Of a stretch of 64,000 bases of DNA, positions 1-8,104 are shown piece after piece; the stretch's first letter is position 1; the number at the start of each line of letters is the position of its first letter. Below the pieces are notes generated by a model. That model made no database searches and was not told the DNA's origin. It saw nothing but the letters and a program-made list of their open reading frames with translations. The position numbers and the translations under genes were made by a program. The stretch is from assembly GCF_003990725.2 (NCBI RefSeq), contig NZ_CP030064.1:1240001-1304000 (forward strand), written 5' to 3'. Source of the stretch: Halorubrum sp. PV6. GTDB taxonomy: Archaea; Halobacteriota; Halobacteria; Halobacteriales; Haloferacaceae.

Positions 1-1652
1 TCGTCTTCGGTGAGGTCGACGGTCAGGTCGCGCTCGGGGATGTCGACCGTGACGTGGTCGCCGTCCTCGATGAGCCCGATCGGGCCGCCGTCTGCGGCCT
101 CCGGCGCGACGTGGCCGATCATCGGGCCGCGCGTGCCGCCCGAGAACCGACCGTCGGTGAGCAGCGCCACGTCCTCCTCGTGGCCCGCGCCGACGACGGC
201 GGCGGTGACGCCGAGCATCTCGCGCATGCCGGGGCCGCCGGTCGGTCCCTCGTTGCGGATCACGATCACGTCGCCGGAGTCGATGGCGCCCGACTGGACG
301 TACTCCATCGCGTCCTCCTCGTTTTCGAACACGCGCGCCGGCCCCTCGTGGTAGAAGGCGTCGTCGCCGGTCACCTTCAGCACGGCGCCCTCGGGCGCGA
401 GATTGCCTTTGAGAATCTTGATCGCGCCCTCCGCCTCCTTCGGGTCCTCGACGGGGTAGAGGAAGTCCGCCTCGGTCTCCGATTCCGGCGGGAGCGTGCC
501 GTTCGCTTCCAGTTCCGCCACCTCATCGGCGAGGGTACGACCGGTGACGGTCATCGCGTCGCCGTGGAGCAGGTCGGCCTCCAAGAGCCGTCGGAGGACC
601 ACCGGAACCCCGCCGAGTTCGTGGAGGTCGTTCATGACGCGGGTGCCGCCGGGCTGGAGGTTCGCGATCTTCGGGGTGCGCCGCGAAATCTCGTCGAAGT
701 CCTCGATCGCAAGATCCACGTCGGCCTCGGCGGCCAGCGCGAGCAGGTGGAGGACCGCGTTCGTGGAGCCGCCGATGGCGGTCTGCAGTGCGATCGCGTT
801 CTCGAACGACTTCCGCGAGAGGATATCCGAGGGACGGCGGTCGTTCTCGATGCAGTCCATGGCGAGTTCGCCGGCGCGCTCGGCGACCTCGTAGCGCTCC
901 GGGTCCTCGGCGGGCGCGGAGGCGGAGCCGAGCGGGGCCATCCCGAGCGCCTCGGCGATGGAGGCCATCGTGTTCGCCGTGAACATCCCGCCACAGGAGC
1001 CCGCGCCGGGGCAGGCGTGGCGCTCCAACTCGTCGAGCTCCTCGCCGCTCATGTCGCCCTCGGCGTAGGCGCCGACGCCCTCGAACACCTGCACGATGGT
1101 CACGTCGCGACCGTCGTGCTGGCCGGGCATGATCGAACCGCCGTAGAGGAACACCGAGGGGAGGTCGGTGCGGATCGCGGCCATCAGCATACCGGGGAGG
1201 TTCTTATCGCAGCCCGCGACCGTCACCAGCGCGTCCATCCGCTCGCCGAAGGAGACGAGCTCGACGCTGTCGGCGATCACTTCACGGGAGATGAGGCTCG
1301 CTTTCATCCCCTCGGTCCCCATCGAGATGGCGTCGGAGATGGTGATCGTGCCGAACTCGATCGGCATCCCGCCCGCGCCGTCGACGCCCTCGATGGCGGC
1401 GTCCGCCACGTCGTCGAGGTGGACGTTACACGGCGTGATGTCGGCCGCCGGGTTCGGGACGCCGATGATGGGCGAAGACAGGTCCTCGTCGTCGAACCCC
1501 ATCGCTCGGAACATCGCGCGGTGCGGGGCCTTGTCCGCCCCCTCCGTCACGTCTCTGCTCCGCAGGCTCTCGTCTTTCTCGCCCGCGAACCGGTCCGCGT
1601 CGTCGCGGCGTCGGGAGCCGTCTCCCTCCGACCGCGGCTGCTGGTCGCTCAT
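1..1652 (-). CDS. ilvD: Dihydroxy-acid dehydratase, 3' end cut by window edge
   Basis: Converts 2,3-dihydroxy-3-methylbutanoate and its homologue to 2-keto acids in valine and isoleucine synthesis, using an Fe-S cluster and Mg. About 550 codons are visible; the family usually has 560-590, so only a short C-terminal piece is missing beyond base 1. Seen: PCNVH near residue 70, CDKNLPG near 147 and CPGAGSCGG near 215, which carry the cluster cysteines, and PIIGVPN near the N-terminus. The first ~35 residues are an acidic, charged extension. The ATG at 1650-1652 was chosen because an AT-rich element (TTTAATAC, about 1672-1680) lies ~25 nt upstream, fitting a leaderless mRNA. No partner gene of the branched-chain pathway is adjacent in the window. 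Confidence 0.96.
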   Translation of the reverse strand, partial: MSDQQPRSEGDGSRRRDDADRFAGEKDESLRSRDVTEGADKAPHRAMFRAMGFDDEDLSSPIIGVPNPAADITPCNVHLDDVADAAIEGVDGAGGMPIEFGTITISDAISMGTEGMKASLISREVIADSVELVSFGERMDALVTVAGCDKNLPGMLMAAIRTDLPSVFLYGGSIMPGQHDGRDVTIVQVFEGVGAYAEGDMSGEELDELERHACPGAGSCGGMFTANTMASIAEALGMAPLGSASAPAEDPERYEVAERAGELAMDCIENDRRPSDILSRKSFENAIALQTAIGGSTNAVLHLLALAAEADVDLAIEDFDEISRRTPKIANLQPGGTRVMNDLHELGGVPVVLRRLLEADLLHGDAMTVTGRTLADEVAELEANGTLPPESETEADFLYPVEDPKEAEGAIKILKGNLAPEGAVLKVTGDDAFYHEGPARVFENEEDAMEYVQSGAIDSGDVIVIRNEGPTGGPGMREMLGVTAAVVGAGHEEDVALLTDGRFSGGTRGPMIGHVAPEAADGGPIGLIEDGDHVTVDIPERDLTVDLTED

Positions 1653-1735
1653 ACCTCACCGTGTCGCTCGGGGGTATTAAACGACCGCAACGAAACAAGG
1701 GTTGCTTGGCGAGGCGAACCGGTTCGGGGCGGGAG

Positions 1736-2128
1736 TCAGGCTCCCGCCTTGATCTCAACCCGGTACCCGAACGGGTCCCGAACGTACACCGCCGGCGACT
1801 CCCCCGTCGCGCCGAGCGGTTCGTCGAGCGACTTCTCGATTTCCACGCCGGCGGCCGCCAACTCGGCCTCGATTTCGTCGGCCGACTCCTCGACGCCGAC
1901 GGCGACGTGGTCGTAGTTCGTCGCCGTCGGCGGTTCGAAATCCGCGGTCGGCCAGCAGTGGATCACGGCGGTCGGCGACAGCCGCACGTCGAAAAAGGGC
2001 TTCTCGCCGGCTTCGTACGGGTCGTCCTCGATGTCGAACCCGAGTCGCTCACCGTAGAACTCGCGGGCGTCCGCGGCGCCGTCCGCGGGGATCCGGAGGT
2101 TGACGTGATCGATGTGGCGTGCCTGCAT
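1736..2128 (-). CDS. VOC-family (glyoxalase/bleomycin-resistance fold) protein
   Basis: A 130-aa single-domain vicinal-oxygen-chelate protein. The opening RHIDHVNLRIPAD followed by REFYGERLGF is the usual first beta-alpha unit, and YDHVAVGV (near residue 72) and YVRDPFGYRVEI (near 115) form the second. H8 and H73, with E126 near the end, are plausible metal ligands by position. The family includes lyases, dioxygenases and antibiotic-binding proteins, so no substrate can be named. It lies 57 bp downstream of purQ on the same strand and could be read through from the pur operon, but nothing links it to purine synthesis. Confidence 0.85.
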   Translation of the reverse strand: MQARHIDHVNLRIPADGAADAREFYGERLGFDIEDDPYEAGEKPFFDVRLSPTAVIHCWPTADFEPPTATNYDHVAVGVEESADEIEAELAAAGVEIEKSLDEPLGATGESPAVYVRDPFGYRVEIKAGA

Positions 2129-2185
2129 GTGAACGACCTACGCGGAGCCGCGTGAAAAAGTGATCCGGACGGCCGGCCGAACGCG

Positions 2186-2863
2186 TCAGGCGAACGCCCG
2201 CAGGATCCCCGCGCCGTCGGTGCTGCGGCCGAGGTCGGGAAGCGTCGCGCGCTCGGGGTGGGGCATTAACACGGCGACCGAGTCGCGCTCGCCGAGGACG
2301 CCGGCGATGTTGTCGGTCGAGCCGTTGGGGTTGGCTTCGTCGGTGACCGCGCCGTCGGCGTCGCAGTAGCGGAAGAGGACGCGGTCGTCGGCGACGAGGT
2401 CGGCGTGGGCCGCCTCGCTGATCTCGAAGCGCCCCTCGCCGTGCGCGATGGGGACCTCGATGACCGCGCCCTCGCCGTAGGCGGCGGTCCACGGCGTGTC
2501 GGCGCGCTCGACGCGCAGGTGAACGGGCTCACACTGGAAGCGCGCGGAGGCGTTGGTGGTGAACGCGCCGGGCGCGAGGCCGGATTCCGAGCCGATCTGG
2601 GCGCCGTTACAGACGCCGAGTACCGGGACGCCCTCCGCGGCCGCGTCTCTGACCGCTTGCAGTATCGGATCGCGGGCGGCCATCGCACCGGCTCGCAGGT
2701 AGTCGCCGTACGAGAAGCCGCCGGGGAGGACGATGCCGTCGGCGTCGTCCGGGAGGCCGTCCTCGTGCCAGACGCGCTCCGCGTCGACGCCGAGGTGGTC
2801 GAGCGCGCGGACCGCGTCGCGGTCGCAGTTCGAGCCGCCGAACTGGACGACGGCGACCGTCAC
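2186..2863 (-). CDS. purQ: Phosphoribosylformylglycinamidine synthase subunit PurQ (glutaminase)
   Basis: Glutamine amidotransferase subunit of FGAM synthase; it supplies ammonia to PurL with PurS as bridging subunit. About 225 aa, the normal size. Seen: nucleophile Cys in GVCNGAQIG, the His-Glu pair in PHPER near the C-terminus, and N-terminal AVVQFGGSNCDRD. I prefer the GTG at 2863-2861 (reads M-T-V-A-V-V-Q-F-G-G) because it overlaps the stop of the upstream 31-codon ORF in a GTGA junction; a GTG three codons further up (2872) is possible. purL is not in the window downstream, so the complex is encoded at more than one locus or outside the window. Confidence 0.95.
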   Translation of the reverse strand: MTVAVVQFGGSNCDRDAVRALDHLGVDAERVWHEDGLPDDADGIVLPGGFSYGDYLRAGAMAARDPILQAVRDAAAEGVPVLGVCNGAQIGSESGLAPGAFTTNASARFQCEPVHLRVERADTPWTAAYGEGAVIEVPIAHGEGRFEISEAAHADLVADDRVLFRYCDADGAVTDEANPNGSTDNIAGVLGERDSVAVLMPHPERATLPDLGRSTDGAGILRAFA

Positions 2864-2955
2864 GCCGCCCACCCCGCGTGGGCGGCCGCAGCGGTTCCGC
2901 CGGCGCCGCTCGCGTCGGTGACGATCGGCGTCGTCTCGGCGACGGCGACCGTCAT
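2860..2955 (-). CDS. 31-codon ORF bridging purS and purQ
   Basis: Short ORF whose ATG overlaps the purS stop (ATGA, 2955-2952) and whose TGA overlaps the purQ GTG start (GTGA, 2863-2860). It therefore fills the whole space between the two genes with two 4-nt couplings. It begins M-T-V-A-V-A and purQ begins M-T-V-A-V-V; the first 16 nt match except for ATG versus GTG. This suggests the purQ 5' end was duplicated, or that the original purS-purQ ATGA junction was split by ~92 bp of new sequence. The rest (E-T-T-P-I-V-T-D-A-S then Ala/Gly-rich, ending H-A-G-W-A-A) has no recognisable domain. It may act only as a translational relay. Not in frame with purQ. Confidence 0.45.
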   Translation of the reverse strand: MTVAVAETTPIVTDASGAGGTAAAAHAGWAA

Positions 2956-3203
2956 CGCTCCGCGACCGCGACCTCGTAGTCGTGGATGGTCGGGTTCGCG
3001 AGCAGCCGCTCGGCCATCTCGTCGGCGCGGTCGGCTGCCTCGTCGGCGTCGGCGGCGTCGAGGTCGACCTCGAATCGGTCGGCCGACCGGAGGTCGGACA
3101 GCTCGAACCCGAGGCGTTCGAGCGCCTGCTGTGTCGTCTCGGCCTCCGGGTCGAGGACGCCCCGCTTCAAGCGGACCGTCACCGTCGCGGTGTATGCCGT
3201 CAT
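2952..3203 (-). CDS. purS: Phosphoribosylformylglycinamidine synthase subunit PurS
   Basis: Small (83 aa) structural subunit that bridges PurL and PurQ in the fourth step of purine synthesis. Seen: YTATVTVRLKRGVLDPE at the start and LANPTIHDYEV near the end, both typical of PurS. The same frame stays open far upstream, but this ATG (3203) has a TATA-like element ~25 nt upstream and a palindromic operator candidate beyond it, so the longer reading is rejected. First gene of purS-orf31-purQ and divergent from purU. Confidence 0.95.
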   Translation of the reverse strand: MTAYTATVTVRLKRGVLDPEAETTQQALERLGFELSDLRSADRFEVDLDAADADEAADRADEMAERLLANPTIHDYEVAVAER

Positions 3204-3223
3204 GTGGTGGAGTGCGGAGTCGT

Positions 3224-3231
3224 GTGTAAAA
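3224..3231 (-). promoter_or_regulatory. TATA-like element of purS
   Basis: On the minus strand this reads TTTTACAC, 21-28 nt upstream of the purS ATG, the spacing expected of a leaderless haloarchaeal promoter. purD has the related TTTACAC at the same distance (34481-34487). Confidence 0.55.
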
Positions 3232-3251
3232 ACCGTTTTGGAACGTCTTTT

Positions 3252-3271
3252 ATATCCACGTTCGTGGATAT
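3252..3271. promoter_or_regulatory. Candidate pur operator, ATATCCA-N6-TGGATAT
   Basis: Perfect inverted repeat with 7-bp arms (9-bp arms here, since CG/CG also pair) in the purS-purU divergent region. It lies ~22 bp upstream of the purS TATA-like element and 49 bp from the purS ATG. The same arms with the same 6-bp spacing occur upstream of purD at 34511-34530 in the same geometry. The regulator is unknown to me; a position upstream of TATA fits an activator or a repressor that hinders TFB. Confidence 0.6.
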
Positions 3272-3384
3272 TTAGTGGTCGTTCGTGTGGGTAGCAACGT
3301 CGGCACGGAACGAAAGGGGCAAACCCCTCCGTGTTCTCGAAGTGGGTGTATGCAGCCGTTCGAACTTGCGGAGGTGATCGTCGC

Positions 3385-4368
3385 ATGACCCGCGAACTAA
3401 CCGAAATTACGGTCGTCGGAGGAGACAAGACCGGCCTCATCGCGCGAGTCACCTCCCTGCTGTTCGAGCGGGGAATCAACATCGAGGACCTCGACCAGGC
3501 GGTCCGCGAGGGCGTCTTCCGGATGACGACCCGCGTCGACGCCTCGGAGATGGAGACCTCGCGAGACGAACTCCGGCGCGCGCTCGCCGAACTCAGCCGC
3601 GAACTCGGCGTCGACATCCAGGTCCGGTTCCCGAGCGACCGCGACGCCCGCCGGATCGCGCTCCTCGTGACGAAGGAGACGCACGCGCCCGAGGCCCTCC
3701 TTGAGGCCGAGGCCAACGGCGACCTCGTCGACGACGGCGAGGGCGCCGAGATTCCGGTCGTGATCGGCAACCGCGGCGACCTCCGCTCGCTCGCGGAGCG
3801 CTACGACAAGCCCTTTTACGACGTCGGCGACGGCAACGGCAACACGGACGAAGAGCGCCTGCTCGACCTGCTGGCCGAGTACGAGATCGACCTCATCGCG
3901 TTAGCCCGCTACATGCGCATCCTCTCGCCGGAGGTCGTCTTCCGCTACGAGGGCCGGATCATCAACGTCCACCCCTCGCTTCTGCCGGCGTTCCCCGGCG
4001 CGGAGGCGTACCGACAGGCCAACGACGCCGGCGTCCGGGTCGCCGGCGTCACCGCCCACTACGTCACCACCGACCTCGATCAGGGGCCGGTGATCGCACA
4101 GCGCGCCTTCGACGTGCCCGCCGGCGCCGGCGTCGACGAGATCAAGCGTCGCGGACAACCGCTCGAAGCCGACGTGTTGCTCGACGCCGTCCGGCTCCAC
4201 CTCGCGGACGCCATCGCGATCCACCGGGGGACGGTCCACGTGCGCGAGGACGCCGACGTGGACGCCCAACTGGGGCTCAGCGACGCCGCCATCGACGCGA
4301 ACCCGGACGAGCCGGTCGACGGCGAGCCCTTATCAGACTCGCAGACGCCGACCGCCGGCAGCGACTGA
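3385..4368 (+). CDS. purU: Formyltetrahydrofolate deformylase
   Basis: Hydrolyses 10-formyl-tetrahydrofolate to formate and tetrahydrofolate; the formate can feed the formate-dependent GAR transformylase. 327 aa: an ACT domain (residues ~5-85, TVVGGDKTGLIARVTSLL), then a formyltransferase domain with N-H-P...LLPAFPG (IINVHPSLLPAFPG) and GVTAHYVTTDLDQGPVI, which carry the catalytic Asn, His and Asp. The last ~45 residues are an acidic tail. The ATG at 3385 was chosen over a longer GTG/ATG reading because GGAGGTGATC lies 6-15 nt upstream, an unusually clear Shine-Dalgarno for this window, so the mRNA has a leader. A short hairpin (AGGGG-caaa-CCCCT, 3315-3328) lies in that leader. Divergent from purS. 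Confidence 0.93.
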   Translation: MTRELTEITVVGGDKTGLIARVTSLLFERGINIEDLDQAVREGVFRMTTRVDASEMETSRDELRRALAELSRELGVDIQVRFPSDRDARRIALLVTKETHAPEALLEAEANGDLVDDGEGAEIPVVIGNRGDLRSLAERYDKPFYDVGDGNGNTDEERLLDLLAEYEIDLIALARYMRILSPEVVFRYEGRIINVHPSLLPAFPGAEAYRQANDAGVRVAGVTAHYVTTDLDQGPVIAQRAFDVPAGAGVDEIKRRGQPLEADVLLDAVRLHLADAIAIHRGTVHVREDADVDAQLGLSDAAIDANPDEPVDGEPLSDSQTPTAGSD

Positions 4369-4455
4369 CCGGGGTCGGATTCGACCGCAAGGCCCGGCCG
4401 AACCCGGTCGCGGCCGCCCCACGCTATTTATCACTCGCCGTACAACCGAACAGCG

Positions 4456-4641
4456 ATGCGTCCCCGCCGAAGCCCGTCGCAGTTCGTCGCCGACGCGAGC
4501 GCGGTCGTCAGGAGCGACGAGCGCATGATCCTGCTTTTCCTGGTCCTGCTGGCCATCGCGGCGACCGCGGTGTTCGTCTACTACACCGTCGCGCTGCTCG
4601 ACGCGCTCCCGCAGGTGCCGCCGTCCGTGCCGGGTAGTTAA
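4456..4641 (+). CDS. Small single-span membrane protein
   Basis: 61-aa protein with a basic, Ser-rich N-terminus (~22 aa), one hydrophobic helix (ILLFLVLLAIAATAVFVYYTV, ~25-45) and a short Pro-rich tail. The positive-inside rule puts the N-terminus in the cytoplasm. A TATA-like CTATTTATC (4424-4432) sits ~25 nt upstream of the ATG, which supports a real leaderless gene. Its stop overlaps the stop of the convergent methyltransferase gene by 4 bp. Family not recognised. Confidence 0.6.
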   Translation: MRPRRSPSQFVADASAVVRSDERMILLFLVLLAIAATAVFVYYTVALLDALPQVPPSVPGS

Positions 4642-5432
4642 AAACGGACGAGGAGGTCGCGGTTCGCGGCGCGGTAGGCGAGTTCGTCGGCCGCCATCGC
4701 CGCGCGGCGCCGCGCGGCCCAGTCGCTCGCGTCGTACCCGACCTCGCCGACCGCCGACTCGATGGTGTCGAGGAGGTGCGCGAGGACGGTCCGGTCGCCG
4801 GGCGAGTACGGCGGCTCGATCCGCCACGCCGACGGCCCGCTCGCGACCGTCTCGGCGGCCGCGTCCGCCAACGCCTCCGCCCCGTCCGGCCCGCCCGGAC
4901 GCCGGTCTCGCATGTGTCGGTGGTACGCCGCCAACACGGCGTCGTCGGCCGGGTCCGCCGGCGCGAGCGTCGTCTCCCCGTCGTACGTGATCGGCGCGTA
5001 CGCAACGGGAGCGACGGCGGAGAGCGCGTCGACCGCGGGGGCGGCGTCGACCACGTCGAAGAACGCGCAGCCGACGACGGCGTCGAACCGCTCGCCCGCT
5101 TCGGCGGCCTCGGCCGCGAACTCGAACGCGTCGGCGACGCGGTACGTCATCGCGACGTCGCCCACCCGGTCCCCGAGCCGGTCGCGGCCGGCCGCGAGCG
5201 CCGCATCGTGCGCGTCGACCGCGACCCACCGGCCGCCGTCGACGACCCCCCACTCGACGAGCCGCTCGACCATCGTGGCCGTGCCCGCGCCGACCTCCAG
5301 TACGGTCGGCTCGGCGGGGAGCGCGGCGCCGAACGCGTCGAGCACGTCGCGGTTCAGCGACCGGTCGTCCAATGCCCGCTTCGCGTCGAGGTACGTCGCG
5401 TGGTCCACCTCCGAGCCGCCTTCGCCCGTCAT
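4638..5432 (-). CDS. Class I SAM-dependent methyltransferase
   Basis: 264-aa Rossmann-fold methyltransferase. Seen: motif I VLEVGAGTAT (near residue 42), acidic end of strand 2 in WVAVDAH (near 72), and the DAVVGCAFFDVVDA strand-4 region (near 118). The substrate cannot be read from the sequence. Start at 5432 overlaps the stop of the upstream glycosyltransferase gene (ATGA), so translation is probably coupled; the frame continues upstream but antisense to real coding structure, so the longer reading is rejected. Last gene of a four-gene run with an MDR dehydrogenase, a PTPS-like protein and a glycosyltransferase, suggesting it modifies the same small molecule. Confidence 0.85.
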   Translation of the reverse strand: MTGEGGSEVDHATYLDAKRALDDRSLNRDVLDAFGAALPAEPTVLEVGAGTATMVERLVEWGVVDGGRWVAVDAHDAALAAGRDRLGDRVGDVAMTYRVADAFEFAAEAAEAGERFDAVVGCAFFDVVDAAPAVDALSAVAPVAYAPITYDGETTLAPADPADDAVLAAYHRHMRDRRPGGPDGAEALADAAAETVASGPSAWRIEPPYSPGDRTVLAHLLDTIESAVGEVGYDASDWAARRRAAMAADELAYRAANRDLLVRF

Positions 5433-6508
5433 CGCGACGGCACCCCTTTTAAGAAGTCGACGGCCGCGTCGAGCGTCTCGGGCCAGGTCGGCCACGCCTC
5501 GTAGGCGCGGCGGGCAGCGACCGCCATCTCGGCCAGCCGCTCGCGGTCGTCGAGGCGGCGGATGCGGTCCGTGACGGCGTCCGCGTCGTCCGGGGGGACG
5601 AGGAAGCCTGACTCGCCGTCGGCGACGAACTCGCCGGTGCCGCCGGCGGTCGAGGCGAGCGGGACGCAGCCGAACCCCATCGCCTCCAACTGCGCCATGC
5701 CGAACGGCTCGTAGCGCGAGGGGACGGCGAGGACGTGCGCCTCCCGGAGCCGCGCCGCGACCGCGTCGTCCGCGAGCCGCCCGGTGAACCGGATCCGCCC
5801 GGCGATCCCCGCCTCGGCGGCCAGTCCCCGGACGCGCTCGACGTACCCCGGATCGACTCCGGTGTCCCCGACGACGGTGAGCCGCCAGTCCACGTCGCGG
5901 TCCGGCGCCCGCTCGACGCCGGCCAGTCCCGCGACGAGCGCGGCCAGCCCCTTTCGCTCGACGACGTTGCCGAGGAAGACGAGCCTGAGCGGCCCCGCGG
6001 CGGCGCGCTCGCGGATTTCCGGCCCCGACGGCGACGGCGCGAAGCGGTCTCCCGCGGGCGGCGCGACGACGCCGACTTGCGGCCCACCGAGGGACTCGGC
6101 CCCCTCGCGGGTCGCCGTCGAGTTGTATATCGCGGCGTCGACGCCGGCGAGGAACCGGCCCTCGATCCGCCGGACGACGCGGCGAGCGACGCCCTCGCGA
6201 GCCCGCGAGGCGAGCATGTGTACGAGCGCCACGGTGGGAGTCTCCAGGAGGCGGTTCGCGGCGACGAGCGAGGGGTGCGCGAGCCCGTCTTCGACGAGCA
6301 CGTCGGCGCCCACCCCGTCGAGCTGCGCCGCGATCCGGCGCGCTCGGAGCGAGTCCGCGAGCTGTCGCGCGTACGACCGCCACGGGAGCGAACACACCGT
6401 CACCTCGTGGCCGCGCTCGCGGAGGCGGTCGCGAAGCCGCCGGTCGTAGTAGAACCCGCCCGACCGGCTGTCGATGTCGCCGGCGACGACGAGGCCGACG
6501 TGCATCAC
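5429..6508 (-). CDS. Family 4-type (GT-B) glycosyltransferase
   Basis: 359 aa (or 358 from the second Met). N-terminal Rossmann domain opens HVGLVVAGDIDSRSGGFYYD, the usual acceptor-side start of GT4 enzymes. The C-terminal domain has FLGNVVERKGL (near 175) and SRYEPFGMAQLEAMGFG (near 265), with the two Glu of the EX7E nucleotide-sugar motif. No signal peptide or membrane helix, so it acts in the cytoplasm. Start overlaps the stop of the PTPS-like gene (ATGA) and its stop overlaps the methyltransferase start. Retaining transfer is expected for the family; the acceptor is unknown, but the neighbours make a small soluble metabolite more likely than a surface glycan. Confidence 0.88.
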   Translation of the reverse strand: MMHVGLVVAGDIDSRSGGFYYDRRLRDRLRERGHEVTVCSLPWRSYARQLADSLRARRIAAQLDGVGADVLVEDGLAHPSLVAANRLLETPTVALVHMLASRAREGVARRVVRRIEGRFLAGVDAAIYNSTATREGAESLGGPQVGVVAPPAGDRFAPSPSGPEIRERAAAGPLRLVFLGNVVERKGLAALVAGLAGVERAPDRDVDWRLTVVGDTGVDPGYVERVRGLAAEAGIAGRIRFTGRLADDAVAARLREAHVLAVPSRYEPFGMAQLEAMGFGCVPLASTAGGTGEFVADGESGFLVPPDDADAVTDRIRRLDDRERLAEMAVAARRAYEAWPTWPETLDAAVDFLKGVPSR

Positions 6509-6876
6509 CGAAGCGACCCGGTGTAGGAGACGCGGGCCGTGTCGTCCTCGTGGACGGCGACGGTCAGCTCCTCGACCGCCGGGGCGTCGATGTCAGCGAG
6601 CCGGTCGAACAGGGCGCGCGCGAGCCGCTCGACGCTCGGGTTCCCTTCGAGCCGGTCGTTGAGCGTCTCGTCGCGGTACGCGTCGACCGCCTCGGCGACC
6701 CGCGCGGTCGCTACGTCGATGTCGAGGAGGTAGCCGTACTCGCCGAGCGTCGACCCGCGGAAGGTCACTTCGGCCTCGAAGGCGTGTGAGTGGAGCGCCG
6801 CCTCCTCCGGCGGCGGGCTCGGGACGGTCAGGAAGTGCTGTGCGACGAACGGTTCGGAGACGGTGAGCGCGTACAT
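6505..6876 (-). CDS. 6-pyruvoyl-tetrahydropterin synthase / QueD superfamily protein, cysteine-free
   Basis: 123-aa T-fold protein. Zn-ligand histidines fit H14 (QHF) and H29/H31 (HSH), and NPSVERLARALF (near 79) matches the family's NPTxExLA segment that binds the pterin pocket. The protein has no cysteine, so the catalytic Cys of classical PTPS and QueD is absent; a PTPS-III-like or other chemistry must be considered. It lies 22 bp after the MDR dehydrogenase and overlaps the glycosyltransferase (ATGA). No queC or queE neighbour is visible, so an archaeosine role is not supported by context. Role in modified-pterin synthesis is inference. Confidence 0.8.
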   Translation of the reverse strand: MYALTVSEPFVAQHFLTVPSPPPEEAALHSHAFEAEVTFRGSTLGEYGYLLDIDVATARVAEAVDAYRDETLNDRLEGNPSVERLARALFDRLADIDAPAVEELTVAVHEDDTARVSYTGSLR

Positions 6877-6898
6877 GTGTTGCGGCGTGAGAGCGGGG

Positions 6899-7930
6899 TT
6901 AGTAGGTGAACAGTACCTGGACGGTCGGTTCGGCGTCGTCAGCGAGCCGGCGGTACGCGGCGGGCGCCTCCTCGACGTCGAATCGGTCGGTCACGAGCCG
7001 GTCGGCGATGCGGTCTTCGGCTTGGAGCCGGCGGAGTTCGCGCCAGGCCGTCTCGCGGCGGCGGTCGGCGTCCCACCGGCCGCGAAGCTCGGGGGCGATG
7101 GTCGAGACCTGGCTGCTCTCGACGGCCACGCGCCCCCGGTGGAAGTGGTCGCCGAACCCGATCTCGGCGCGCTTCGTCCCGTACCACGACCCGACGAGGA
7201 CGCGGCCGCCGAAGCGGGTCGCCTCCACGGCGGTTTCGAGCGTCTCGGGGCGACCGCTCACCTCGACCGCGAGGTCGACGCCGCCGGTGCGATCGCGGAG
7301 CGCCTCGCTCGCGTCGACGGCCGAGGGATCGACGGTGGCGTCGGCGCCGAGCGCGTCGGCCAGGGCGCGGCGGTCCGCTCTGGGCTCGACGGCGACGACG
7401 TCCGCCGCCGGCGACCGCGAGAGGAGCGCGGTCGTCAGCAGGCCGACGACGCCCTGCCCGAACACGGCGATGCGCTCGCCGATCCGGGGCGCCCCGTCGA
7501 GCGCGAAGTTGACCGCGGTCTCGGTGTTGGCGAAAAGCGCCGCGGTCTCGGGACCGATCCCGTCCGGGACCGGCTGTAACTCCTCGGTGGAGGCGAGAAA
7601 CCGGCCCTCGTGGGGGTTAAAACCGAACACGGTCTCGCCGCGCCACGAGGGGTCGACGCCGTCGCCGACGGCGGCGACGGTCCCGACCACCGAGTAGCCG
7701 TACCGGAGGGGGTACGAGAGATCGCCGGAGAGCGCTTCGAGCGCCTCGTCGGCGGCGGTCTCGGGGTCGAGGTCGCCGCGGTACGCGAGCAGTTCCGTCC
7801 CCGCGCTGACGGCCGACACCGTCGTCTCGACGAGGACTTCGCCGCGGTCGGGCGCCGGCGGGTCGACGTCGACCACGTCGACCTCGCGAGAGGCCGAGAA
7901 CTCGATCGCGCGGGCGGCACCCACGTTCAC
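6899..7930 (-). CDS. MDR-superfamily dehydrogenase without zinc ligands
   Basis: 343 aa, medium-chain dehydrogenase/reductase fold. The N-terminal GroES-like part has VSAVSAGTELLAYRG (near 38), where the catalytic-zinc Cys of alcohol dehydrogenases is replaced. YGYSVVGTVAAVGDGV follows. The nucleotide site is VFGQGVVGLL (near 155). No structural-zinc Cys cluster is present. The S-x-G-T-E signature is shared with BchC-like and related oxidoreductases, so a zinc-independent reaction on a cofactor-like substrate is plausible. First gene of the run with the PTPS-like protein, glycosyltransferase and methyltransferase. Confidence 0.85.
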   Translation of the reverse strand: MNVGAARAIEFSASREVDVVDVDPPAPDRGEVLVETTVSAVSAGTELLAYRGDLDPETAADEALEALSGDLSYPLRYGYSVVGTVAAVGDGVDPSWRGETVFGFNPHEGRFLASTEELQPVPDGIGPETAALFANTETAVNFALDGAPRIGERIAVFGQGVVGLLTTALLSRSPAADVVAVEPRADRRALADALGADATVDPSAVDASEALRDRTGGVDLAVEVSGRPETLETAVEATRFGGRVLVGSWYGTKRAEIGFGDHFHRGRVAVESSQVSTIAPELRGRWDADRRRETAWRELRRLQAEDRIADRLVTDRFDVEEAPAAYRRLADDAEPTVQVLFTY

Positions 7931-8104
7931 GAACCCTCCGCCGTCCGCGGGGCGAGATAGATATGAGACGGCATAGCACTTTATTGAGGCCGGTGCCTAT
8001 TGGATGTTCGGTGACGTGGTGTGCGCGTGCGGGCGGTGGTGTCGGAGACGCGGCGGACGCCACGGGCACACCTAAGGGACCGGGGAACCATACCAAACGT
8101 GAAC

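Noticed and set aside
54-1916. 620-codon plus-strand ORF
   Set aside because: Antisense to ilvD; composition (Arg, Gly, Val, His rich) and lack of motifs are those of a shadow frame in GC-rich DNA.
3204-3770. Longer purS start giving a 272-aa protein
   Set aside because: Would cover the purS promoter, the palindrome and the purU 5' end; PurS is a ~83-aa family.
5433-6395. Longer methyltransferase start giving a 585-aa protein
   Set aside because: The added part is an out-of-frame reading of the glycosyltransferase gene; the ATGA overlap at 5432 explains the true start.
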